From Methanosarcinaceae archaeon (GTDB lineage: Archaea; Halobacteriota; Methanosarcinia; Methanosarcinales; Methanosarcinaceae), in the NCBI GenBank assembly GCA_020793555.1, contig DQIO01000285.1, positions 1-14,008 on the forward strand: a stretch of DNA of 14,008 bases, read 5' to 3'. The notes below the pieces were generated by a model that saw only the letters and a list, made by a program, of their open reading frames with translations, ran no database searches and was not told the origin of the DNA. Made by a program: the position numbers and the translations under genes. Numbering within the stretch: the stretch's first letter is position 1; each line of letters opens with the position of its first letter. Shown in pieces: positions 6,728-14,001 of the stretch.

Positions 6728-7311
6728 AGGGGAATCACCTTAAAATAGTTGACAAAAGCCATTGACAACATCGTTGCGACCAGAAACGCATGTGGAAGTC
6801 CCTGTATGGCACCCGGGACATTGACATATTCCGCTCGTTCCCGGATCGATGCCATCATCAACATGGCGACCATATAACCAAGACCGGCTGCTATAGCGAA
6901 TACAACACTGTATATAAACGGGTATTCGTTCATCACATTCAGCATTACAACTCCCAGTACCGCACAGTTCGTTGTGATTAAGGGCAGGAATATACCCAGT
7001 GACCGGTACAGTGGTGTTACGTGTTTCCTGAGTATGAACTCCACCAGCTGCACAAGAGCCGCAATCACCACAATGAAGCAAATGAGAGTTAAGAATTCAA
7101 GCTTCAAAGGAACCAGAATATACGTATAAATTATAAATGATGCAACAGCCGCCATGGTCATAACAAATATGACCGCTCCTGACATCCCGGTTGCACTCTT
7201 TAGATCCTTTGTAACACCAACGAATGAACACAGACCAAGGAATTGTATCAAAAGGAAGTTCTTAACAAACACACCATTGATCAATACTGCAATTAGAGAT
7301 TCTTCTACCAC
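6724..7311 (-). CDS. rnfA: Rnf complex subunit A, membrane
   Basis: A 195-aa integral membrane subunit with six predicted helices. RnfA and RnfE form the inverted-repeat pair whose conserved cysteines hold an intramembrane 2Fe-2S cluster; the two cysteines here are C28 (FLGLCSF) and C116 (ITTNCAVLG). Conserved RSLGIFLPLITTNC and the C-terminal GLPHAF are present. The frame is open to a TTG at 7329, but the GTG at 7311 is chosen because GAGGTGAT lies four bases before it, the protein then starts at the family position, and the gene starts one nucleotide after the rnfE stop codon. Confidence 0.95.
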   Translation of the reverse strand: MVEESLIAVLINGVFVKNFLLIQFLGLCSFVGVTKDLKSATGMSGAVIFVMTMAAVASFIIYTYILVPLKLEFLTLICFIVVIAALVQLVEFILRKHVTPLYRSLGIFLPLITTNCAVLGVVMLNVMNEYPFIYSVVFAIAAGLGYMVAMLMMASIRERAEYVNVPGAIQGLPHAFLVATMLSMAFVNYFKVIPL

Positions 7312-7312
7312 T

Positions 7313-7927
7313 TTAATCACCTCTTGCAAGTTTCTTTGCTTTGCGGTAATTCACAATCGCCATCAATATTGCTATTGTCAAAAATGCACCAGGTGGCATA
7401 ATCATAAAGGTTGCAGGATTTATTGGAACAGTTATCAATGTATGCCCGAATGGTGCGATCGCACCGGTTCCGAGAAGTTCCCTGATACCACCCATAAGCA
7501 CCAGTACAAGCAAGAACCCTGTAGCACTGCCAAGTGCATCAATTAATGAATAAAAGACATTGTTCTTGTTCGCATAAGCTTCAGCACGTCCGATAATGAT
7601 ACAATTGACCACTATCAACGGAATGAACACGCCCAACTGCGTGTACATATCAGGCGTAAATGCTTCCATTGCCATATCAACAATTGTCACAAATGTGGCT
7701 ATTATTATAATAAATATCGGAAGTCTGACCGCTGCCGGTATCTGTTTTCGAAGTGCTGAAACTATCATATTTGAACAGACCAGTACAAACGCAGCACCTG
7801 CTGCCATTCCTATGCCATTTTCAACTGATGTTGTAACTGCCAGTAATGGACACAGACCCAGTACAAGTCCGAATATAGGATTATCTGTCGTAATCCCTCG
7901 TATATATTCATCTAATACTTTACTCAT
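7313..7927 (-). CDS. rnfE: Rnf complex subunit E, membrane
   Basis: A 204-aa integral membrane subunit, six predicted helices, homologous to RnfA and inserted in the opposite sense. The conserved cysteines are C26 (GLVLGLCPLLAVT) and C109 (LIVVNCIIIGRAEA), which with those of RnfA should bind the intramembrane 2Fe-2S cluster. The NPIFGLVLGLCP and VNCIIIGRAEA motifs identify RnfE over RnfA. It starts four nt after the rnfG stop with an AGGTGTGAT site, and its last codons contain the ribosome site of rnfA. Confidence 0.96.
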   Translation of the reverse strand: MSKVLDEYIRGITTDNPIFGLVLGLCPLLAVTTSVENGIGMAAGAAFVLVCSNMIVSALRKQIPAAVRLPIFIIIIATFVTIVDMAMEAFTPDMYTQLGVFIPLIVVNCIIIGRAEAYANKNNVFYSLIDALGSATGFLLVLVLMGGIRELLGTGAIAPFGHTLITVPINPATFMIMPPGAFLTIAILMAIVNYRKAKKLARGD

Positions 7928-7931
7928 AAGA

Positions 7932-8498
7932 TCACACCTGCTTCTTTAAATCATCAACCTGCCCACGCAATGCATCTATCACAGCCTGTGACGAAATTGT
8001 AGCACCAGTGATAGAATTAATCTTTCCTCCATCGCTGGTGAGCATTAGATTATTCATTTCCACATCCTTAAACTGGCTCGTGAAATCAGGACTCACAATC
8101 AGTGCACCCAGCCCGGGTGTTTCGGAATGCTTCATAATCGTTATTCCGGTTATTCTGGTGAATTGCGCATCCACTCCTCCTGCAACCTGTATCATCCCCT
8201 GGGATCCAACCTGATCCCTGAAGAATGCATATCCAACTGTGTTACCTGATGCATCCACTCCACGATAATACAATGTCTCAAGATCACCTTCTTCATTGAT
8301 TACCTTGTCACCATACACGTTTTCAAAATCCACTGCTTCCGGAACAATCTCTAATAAAGCTTCCTTCTGTGCAATATCATAGTTTATTTTCAACTGTGCC
8401 TGTGTCGGACCATAAGTCACACTTAATAGGGCAGCCGCAATGACCGAGATCAGCACCATTTTTCCAATAATGACTACGATATTTTCGTCCTTACTCAT
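7932..8498 (-). CDS. rnfG: Rnf complex subunit G, covalent-FMN protein
   Basis: A 188-aa protein with one N-terminal membrane anchor (about 8-30) and an extracytoplasmic FMN-binding domain. The flavin attachment motif SITGATISS places the covalently bound FMN on T167, and the conserved HSETPGLG loop (124-131) precedes it. ApbE-type transferase, which attaches the FMN in this family, is not encoded in the window. In the working model RnfG passes electrons on the outer face, here probably to the multihaem cytochrome. Its ATG overlaps the rnfD stop by four nt. Confidence 0.96.
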   Translation of the reverse strand: MSKDENIVVIIGKMVLISVIAAALLSVTYGPTQAQLKINYDIAQKEALLEIVPEAVDFENVYGDKVINEEGDLETLYYRGVDASGNTVGYAFFRDQVGSQGMIQVAGGVDAQFTRITGITIMKHSETPGLGALIVSPDFTSQFKDVEMNNLMLTSDGGKINSITGATISSQAVIDALRGQVDDLKKQV

Positions 8499-9349
8499 TT
8501 GCCATCACCTCCGAAAGGCTTTGGCAATGTCTTTATTTCAATATACGGTGCAATGCAGTTTGCAAGCATGAGTGCGTAGAACGTCCCTGTCACATAACTT
8601 GCATAATATCCATACAGAACTGTCAGGAAACCGCAGACGATTCCATAAATAATACGTCCTTTTTTAGTAATCGGTATCGTTGCAGAATCAGTTGCAATAA
8701 ACAGCACTCCGAACAGATAAGCACCTGTGATCACATAGGAAAGATCATCTTTTAACAAAAAGACCAGCAGCAATGTTGTTACAAAATAACTGAGTGGAAC
8801 TCTCCATTCAATATATCTCATTAATATAAGTACAACACCACCGATCAATGCAATCGGAGACACACCAACCAAAAACCCCGCTCCATTTTCCAGAATAAGA
8901 TCAGTTAATGCTACAATGTGAGGTGTTGACTTCGTGGTCATAATTGATGTCCAAGAAAGATTCAGGAATACCCACGATACCAAAACCGGATTGAACATAT
9001 AAGAACCAATGCCCCCATATGCATGTTTCACTATCGCGATCGCAAAGAACGAGCCTATGACCGCGATCCAGATCGGGGCATCATATGGAAGGACCAGTGC
9101 AAGCATCAATCCTATCAAAACTGCATGTCCATCAGCTATAGTAATTTCCTGATTGAACACTTTTTGGATCCCGGCTTCTGTTACAACTGCTGTTATTACG
9201 CTTGCAAGAAGTATTCCAAGTGCGGGTAATCCAAAGAAATAAATGGCAACCAGACTCACCGGTACAAGAGCAAGTACTTTGCCCCACATTATCTTATTAA
9301 CAGTTATGCCTTTTACTTTATGGGGTGGAGCTGAAATCGTCAGGGTCAT
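8495..9349 (-). CDS. rnfD: Rnf complex subunit D, membrane
   Basis: A 284-aa integral membrane subunit of the NqrB/RnfD family, with about nine or ten helices. Family landmarks are DGHAVLIGLMLALVLP (73-88), KHAYGGIGSYMFNPVLV (108-124) and the LFIATDSATIPITKKGR block (216-232) that corresponds to the ATDP motif of bacterial RnfD. The usual S/T-G-A-T flavinylation motif expected after the FNPVLV helix is not seen; that stretch (135-165) reads without it. The gene begins directly after the rnfC stop codon (no gap), with GGAGGTGT as ribosome site. Confidence 0.95.
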   Translation of the reverse strand: MTLTISAPPHKVKGITVNKIMWGKVLALVPVSLVAIYFFGLPALGILLASVITAVVTEAGIQKVFNQEITIADGHAVLIGLMLALVLPYDAPIWIAVIGSFFAIAIVKHAYGGIGSYMFNPVLVSWVFLNLSWTSIMTTKSTPHIVALTDLILENGAGFLVGVSPIALIGGVVLILMRYIEWRVPLSYFVTTLLLVFLLKDDLSYVITGAYLFGVLFIATDSATIPITKKGRIIYGIVCGFLTVLYGYYASYVTGTFYALMLANCIAPYIEIKTLPKPFGGDGK

Positions 9350-10648
9350 TTAGACACCTCCTTCACAAGATTCGCATCCGAGTGTCAGATTCGACGATTC
9401 TTTTTCTGCCATGTCAACATACGCTCTTTCAATCGCGACCTTTGCATACTTGATTAGCTGCAACAGCGGTATCTTCGAAGGACACTCCACTGTACAAAGA
9501 CCACACTCTACACAATTCATAACATGCATCAACCGACAATCATCGAATTTACCCTGATCTGCTAAAATTGCTATACGTGTAGGGAGTATATCAACAGGAC
9601 ACACATCAACACATCGGGCGCAATGGATGCATGGTATGGGTTGGACAGACAAAATCTCAGAGGGAGACTGTATAAGAATCCCGGCAGTCTGCTTTACAAC
9701 AGGCACTTCATCCGTGTACTGGGCAATGCCCGTATACAGCCCGTTGACTATTATCTTTCCGGGTTCACCGTTGCACCCACCGCATTGCTCAAAGATATCC
9801 TTAAATCTCATACCTATGGGCACCAGTATAGATTGCGGATTGCCCACCGGACCATACACTGACACTGGCATCAGCATGGAGGGTCTGCCATTTACTACTG
9901 CATCATACACCTCATAAGCCGGATTGACTCCGCATACAGCGACTTTGACATCCTGCGATTTCCCGCCCATCTGGCTTCTGGCACCAAGAATATCGTACAC
10001 AAGAAGATTTTCCATATTTAAGGTATATGCAATTTTGAGCGGTACAACACGAATGTTGCTTTCAAGCTTAAGGTTGGATAATATTCTGAATGCTTCCTTG
10101 TTGTTTCTGTTGACTGCAATGATAGCCTGCTTTGCACCAGATGCCTTCATCAGGAATTTCAAACCCTTATAGAACTGCGAGGAGTATGAATTAATACCCA
10201 CACATCCCGCGATCATTGATGATTCATAGGTGACGTTTAAGATAATAGTATCGATATTTTCGATAACCTCGCATGTAGGTGTACCGTATATCTCGACAAC
10301 ACCGGCATCCTTTATGATCTGTTTAATTTCGGACTGATCCGGATTATCCAGTGAGTTAAACTCAATCGACTGCTGTTGCTCGTCCACTGTTATTACAATA
10401 CTTATTACCTTGTTACCTGAGGGATGAGGTAGTTCATCGATCGCGGCCACAATTCCGGAAACACTTGCATGTACCGGCGCGGATCCTAAACCCACAGCTT
10501 CACCTATCTGTTGTCCGGCAAGAACTGTATCACCTACCGATACTAAAGGTTTGCATGGTGCTCCTTTGTGCTGACGCAAGGGTATCACAACGTCTTCTGG
10601 AAGTTTCTTCAGAAAGTTGATTGTTTCCAGATTATTATAGTTTCCCAT
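9350..10648 (-). CDS. rnfC: Rnf complex subunit C, ferredoxin-type, NADH motif degenerate
   Basis: A 432-aa soluble, membrane-associated subunit. It has the RnfC N-terminal barrel-sandwich region (about 20-90), a core domain where bacterial RnfC binds FMN and NADH, an SLBB-like stretch (about 280-320, CGGCNGEPGKIIVNG), and two 4Fe-4S sites: C340-C343-C346-C350 and C379-C382-C385-C389. The core glycine-rich GxGGxGFPT motif is replaced by GVVEIYGTPTCEVI (116-129), so NADH binding is doubtful; this agrees with archaeal Rnf, which does not use NAD. A GCESCEGG tail is present. It lies seven nt behind the multihaem cytochrome gene with a GGAG site inside that gene's last codons. Confidence 0.95.
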   Translation of the reverse strand: MGNYNNLETINFLKKLPEDVVIPLRQHKGAPCKPLVSVGDTVLAGQQIGEAVGLGSAPVHASVSGIVAAIDELPHPSGNKVISIVITVDEQQQSIEFNSLDNPDQSEIKQIIKDAGVVEIYGTPTCEVIENIDTIILNVTYESSMIAGCVGINSYSSQFYKGLKFLMKASGAKQAIIAVNRNNKEAFRILSNLKLESNIRVVPLKIAYTLNMENLLVYDILGARSQMGGKSQDVKVAVCGVNPAYEVYDAVVNGRPSMLMPVSVYGPVGNPQSILVPIGMRFKDIFEQCGGCNGEPGKIIVNGLYTGIAQYTDEVPVVKQTAGILIQSPSEILSVQPIPCIHCARCVDVCPVDILPTRIAILADQGKFDDCRLMHVMNCVECGLCTVECPSKIPLLQLIKYAKVAIERAYVDMAEKESSNLTLGCESCEGGV

Positions 10649-10655
10649 ATTGTCT

Positions 10656-12182
10656 CTATTCTCCTATTGGGTCATTTGCATTTTCCGCATTTGAATCTTC
10701 TTCCAATGCTGGCTTGCCCTCAACCTCTGCTGGTTTTGGTCGAGGGTCATATTTGTCCACTTCAATCGACAATACAGAGTAGTCCCCGGGGGATGCAGGA
10801 TCTGCATCATAACCCAGAGCTAACCAGTCCACCGGAGGTCTGTATTCATGACATATTGTGCACTCGATTGCCTCTGCGGTGAAATGGATACTGTCCAGAA
10901 TAGATGTCCCTGATGCACAGTGACAATCGCCGCAGGTCAACGGAGCTGCCAGACCGACTTTTGTGCTGGCTATATTATGACTGACCCTGAAGTACAAATC
11001 CTGCTCACGCAAGACTGCATTCGGATAATCTGGTTGACCATTATTGTTGCCATCGTATGCGTGCATCTCACCGGATAAAACTTGACCGTTATTGTCAGCA
11101 TCTGCTGCTATCACATCAGCCAGTGCAATCGGATTACCGATAGCTGTACTGGTATCTGGATTCAACCTGACATCAGCATTGATGCCTGCATCCCACCAGG
11201 TTACAGTGATAATATTAAACGGTACCAGTTTTACATTAGGATCATCCTTGCTGTCTGGAACCGGAAGTTTATCATCATCCATTCCATCAGACCATTCAAG
11301 TACAGGTCTGATCTCGGAATCCTTGTATATTTCTTCCTTCACACCGTTTGCCCAGTTAACAGATTCAAGTACGGTTTCTGCCGGAAGCATGGGTATGTGA
11401 CAACTATCACATGCAACTACTCCATAGTGCGCGCCATCAATTACCATGCCATGACTAATACCCTCATGACAATCAATACATTCCTTCATAGCTTCACTGC
11501 TGTTAGCTGGATCAGGTACACCACCCCTGCCGATCTGGTGATCTCTTGTAATATGACATTCAGAGCATTCTACCGAATAGCTGGCATGTACATCATATTG
11601 ATCATAATCACTCTGGGTCCATTTAACCCCGGTCTTTTTGGAATCACCCGAATGGCATGTGTATGCACAAGTCCGGGTTGTTGAAACACCATAAGACACA
11701 GGTTGACTTGTCAGAATAGCCCCTACCGCATCAAAGTTTGCTTCAGTGTACCTACCTTCTGCAATAGCCCTGCCACGTGCATCCCAATCATACTCTCCGG
11801 TTGGGTCATGGCAAATATTACAATCAATGTCCATGCCTTCGCCGCCATCAATCGTTTCAAGCGGTCCTCCGCCTGGATGATAATTCATGTATGACTTTGC
11901 CCAGTCATCTTCACTGCCAGGTTCAATCTCAAATCTTGTGAGATATGACATGCCATTGTACATACTGTCTTCGAAATCTCCTGCCCGCTGTACATGGTAA
12001 GATGCTACAACATCGTCGTATACATTTCCATGACAGCCGCCACATTGAAGTTCGTCCCAATGTCCATCGCTCAAATAGTGCGGAGCAGTGGCCTGATTTC
12101 CGCTGTGTCCCAAATTACCCATGTAGACGCCAGCAATCAATATGACTATAATAACTGCTGTTTTTATTATTAATCCATTCAT
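10656..12182 (-). CDS. mmcA: Rnf-associated multihaem c-type cytochrome, MmcA-like
   Basis: A 508-aa protein with an N-terminal hydrophobic segment (about 7-23) that exports or anchors it outside the membrane. Haem sites are seven CXXCH (C47, C121, C206, C235, C258, C417, C441) and one CXXXCH (C172-C176-H177), so eight haems c are possible; M. acetivorans MmcA is described with seven. An octahaem tetrathionate-reductase-like family is the alternative name. Between haems six and seven is a long insert (265-410) with an acidic stretch and two EF-hand-like loops (361-372 and 377-388) of the DxDxxGQ kind. Its place directly before rnfC matches M. acetivorans, where this cytochrome takes electrons from Rnf and can pass them to methanophenazine or external acceptors. 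It has no C-terminal membrane helix. It starts 15 nt behind the 121-aa gene, with AGGTGG. Confidence 0.92.
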   Translation of the reverse strand: MNGLIIKTAVIIVILIAGVYMGNLGHSGNQATAPHYLSDGHWDELQCGGCHGNVYDDVVASYHVQRAGDFEDSMYNGMSYLTRFEIEPGSEDDWAKSYMNYHPGGGPLETIDGGEGMDIDCNICHDPTGEYDWDARGRAIAEGRYTEANFDAVGAILTSQPVSYGVSTTRTCAYTCHSGDSKKTGVKWTQSDYDQYDVHASYSVECSECHITRDHQIGRGGVPDPANSSEAMKECIDCHEGISHGMVIDGAHYGVVACDSCHIPMLPAETVLESVNWANGVKEEIYKDSEIRPVLEWSDGMDDDKLPVPDSKDDPNVKLVPFNIITVTWWDAGINADVRLNPDTSTAIGNPIALADVIAADADNNGQVLSGEMHAYDGNNNGQPDYPNAVLREQDLYFRVSHNIASTKVGLAAPLTCGDCHCASGTSILDSIHFTAEAIECTICHEYRPPVDWLALGYDADPASPGDYSVLSIEVDKYDPRPKPAEVEGKPALEEDSNAENANDPIGE

Positions 12183-12197
12183 CTTTCAAACCACCTG

Positions 12198-12563
12198 TTA
12201 ATATTCAACCGCCTTATCTGAGTCGTACATAGGATGTTTTCTCTTTAAGAAAAAATTGTACATCGGTTTTATAAGACCAAGCACCATAGCAATAATCTGT
12301 GTTGCGACAAGGAACATTGCAATATTCAATCCGACATTGCGAATCATGTAGATTGTTTCATTTTCCATTATATTCGTTTTCGTCAGATCTGGTGTTATAA
12401 TTGCAGGGTCAACAATATTCTGCCATTCTATAATCGGTAGAAGTATGTTCGTGTGCATGATGTATGTGTATGACATGCACAGATATGCGTATATAAGAGA
12501 AACCAAAGCAACTATGGCAAGTATTATACCAAATATTCTGAATGGATTTTTCTTATTACTCAT
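12198..12563 (-). CDS. Two-helix membrane protein of the rnf operon
   Basis: A 121-aa protein of no recognised family. It has a basic N-terminus (MSNKKNPFR), a membrane helix at about 10-33, a loop of about 40 residues (34-72) that should face outside, a second helix at about 73-98 and a basic C-terminus (FFLKRKHPMYD). Charge distribution puts both ends inside. It contains one cysteine (C29) and histidines at H37 and H110, not an obvious haem pair. Its ATG overlaps the cytochrome b stop by four nt (ATGA), so it is probably made in fixed ratio with that cytochrome and may be a small partner subunit linking it to the multihaem cytochrome encoded next. Confidence 0.75.
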   Translation of the reverse strand: MSNKKNPFRIFGIILAIVALVSLIYAYLCMSYTYIMHTNILLPIIEWQNIVDPAIITPDLTKTNIMENETIYMIRNVGLNIAMFLVATQIIAMVLGLIKPMYNFFLKRKHPMYDSDKAVEY

Positions 12564-13237
12564 TTGGAATCACCTTCCATTACCTCATCATACCATTGCG
12601 TATATTCATGCTGGACCTCATGCGCATCCATATATCCTGTGAACATTGTCTTATCAACCGGGAAACGCGCTGGTGTGAGATGTACCACATAGAAATGCAA
12701 CAAAATACCACACAAGCTCAGTATTGCAAAACTGCCGTGTACAAATTTCAGGGAAAGTATTATCGATTTAGGTAAAATTGATGTAAAAAACCATGGCATC
12801 CAGATAACAATGCCTGTAACTCCCATGATCAGGGCATCAAAGATCGCAACACTGAAAATATCGATCTTTTCAAGCCAGTTGTACTTGCGATATCCTTCGG
12901 GCTGTTTTCCAATGTGGAATGAATACAAGACATCTTTTATAGCGGCCTTGCCGTCATGGATGCCAGGAAATACATTCTTCAATGGTGAAAAATCGATGAA
13001 TACCAGATAGAGTGCAAAATAAATTGCATAATATAATGATGATGCAATGAGTGCAACCCCGGCAACCCGGTGGATATACATCATCTCTGAAAGACCTATA
13101 AGTCCCGGGATCCATCCAAGTTCTTTAGGAAATATAAGTGAAATTCCTGTAATATACAGTATCATGATCGAGAGGGCGCACAAGGTATGTGCTCCAATCT
13201 GTGCTTCTGAAAAACGTTCTATCATCTTAGCTGACAT
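12560..13237 (-). CDS. b-type cytochrome, formate dehydrogenase gamma/hydrogenase type
   Basis: A 225-aa membrane protein with four predicted helices (about 14-36, 55-80, 126-150, 163-187), as in the di-haem b cytochromes of formate dehydrogenase and Ni-hydrogenase (FdnI/HyaC-like). Candidate haem ligands are H17 in the first helix, H56 in the second, and H167, H181 and H186 in the fourth; two haems are likely. The KYNWLEKIDIF segment before helix three is typical of FdnI-like proteins. In cytochrome-bearing methanogens such proteins react with methanophenazine. There is no dehydrogenase or hydrogenase gene nearby; its partners here are the rnf and cytochrome c genes. GAGGTGA lies three bases before the ATG. 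Confidence 0.85.
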   Translation of the reverse strand: MSAKMIERFSEAQIGAHTLCALSIMILYITGISLIFPKELGWIPGLIGLSEMMYIHRVAGVALIASSLYYAIYFALYLVFIDFSPLKNVFPGIHDGKAAIKDVLYSFHIGKQPEGYRKYNWLEKIDIFSVAIFDALIMGVTGIVIWMPWFFTSILPKSIILSLKFVHGSFAILSLCGILLHFYVVHLTPARFPVDKTMFTGYMDAHEVQHEYTQWYDEVMEGDSK

Positions 13238-13248
13238 GGTTCACCTCA

Positions 13249-13488
13249 CTAATTTCTAATAAGTCTAAGATGTACAATTAATGTCAGGAATGTCAGGAAG
13301 CATGCCCCACACACAACAATAAGTGTAAGACAAAGCTTTAGCAAACCAAGTAGTTCATATTCGATACTCGTCATTAATGGAAGCGATGTGTTCGGTGTAT
13401 TATATGCTGACACTAAACCCATGAGCAATAGTACAAATACAACAGTAATGACACATGCAATAAAACTAATATTTGATTTTGAAACCAT
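13249..13488 (-). CDS. 79-aa two-helix membrane protein
   Basis: A small protein with two membrane helices (about 7-29 and 47-71), an outer loop containing YNTPNTSLPLMTSIE, and positive ends (MVSKSN; HLRLIRN), so both termini should be inside. It has three cysteines within the helices. No family is recognised. It lies 11 nt before the cytochrome b gene and shares its transcript. It may stabilise or dock the cytochrome, but nothing in the sequence shows the role directly. Confidence 0.7.
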   Translation of the reverse strand: MVSKSNISFIACVITVVFVLLLMGLVSAYNTPNTSLPLMTSIEYELLGLLKLCLTLIVVCGACFLTFLTLIVHLRLIRN

Positions 13489-13526
13489 CTTTATTCTCCT
13501 GTTTACACCATCGGATGTTAAACCTA

Positions 13527-13922
13527 TTATTCAGCCGCCATTTCAAGTTGCTTAATAACTACAGCGATTGTGTTTCTTAAACGCTGCTCATTCAGTATCT
13601 TCAGATCCGGTGACACATATTTATTGATTTCAAACTTTTTAGGAATTTCTTGCGTATTGAAATCCAGAGCTTTATCAAGCGTTCCTTTTTTAGTAGCTAA
13701 TCCCAAAAAATTCACATTCATAAAAGCTCCCATCACATGCGCTTTAATTTCGATCCTCTCAAGGTGTGATTCAGAGTTTATGTACACCATGTTATGAGAT
13801 TCAACGCCGAAATTTCTTTCGATTCCATTCCAGCCGTACTCTTCCATTAGTTGATGAATGGCAACAATGAGATATCTATCATTAGATGCCGCTGTATCAC
13901 CTTTTGTGCTATGGTCACTCAT
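13527..13922 (-). CDS. 131-aa soluble orphan protein, first gene of rnf operon
   Basis: A soluble protein of unknown function. The N-terminus (SDHSTKGDTAASND) looks disordered; then comes a helix (RYLIVAIHQLMEEYGWNG), a strand-rich middle (ESHNMVYINSES, HLERIEIKAHVMGAFMNV) and a C-terminal helix (NEQRLRNTIAVVIKQLEMAAE). It has no cysteine, so it is not an electron carrier with Fe-S or haem c. It lacks a signal peptide and membrane helix, so it is probably cytoplasmic. GGATG lies before the ATG. Being first behind the promoter, it could be a regulatory or assembly factor; no DNA-binding motif is seen. Confidence 0.75.
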   Translation of the reverse strand: MSDHSTKGDTAASNDRYLIVAIHQLMEEYGWNGIERNFGVESHNMVYINSESHLERIEIKAHVMGAFMNVNFLGLATKKGTLDKALDFNTQEIPKKFEINKYVSPDLKILNEQRLRNTIAVVIKQLEMAAE

Positions 13923-13985
13923 AATAATACATCCTTTTATAACAATAATATTGATTTAAATTCTATAGCAGTGAATGGTCGCAAA

Positions 13986-14001
13986 TACTTATATCTTTCG
14001 A
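13986..14001 (-). promoter_or_regulatory. BRE/TATA-like promoter of the rnf operon
   Basis: On the minus strand the sequence reads CGAAAG followed by ATATAAGTA, a good match to an archaeal BRE plus TATA box. It lies about 64 bases before the ATG of the 131-aa gene, which would leave a 5' leader of roughly 35 to 40 nt carrying the GGATG ribosome site. Confidence 0.5.

Noticed and set aside
11082..11684. A 200-codon + strand frame opposite the multihaem cytochrome.
   Set aside because: The cytochrome frame carries eight haem motifs; the opposite frame shows no family and is a shadow.
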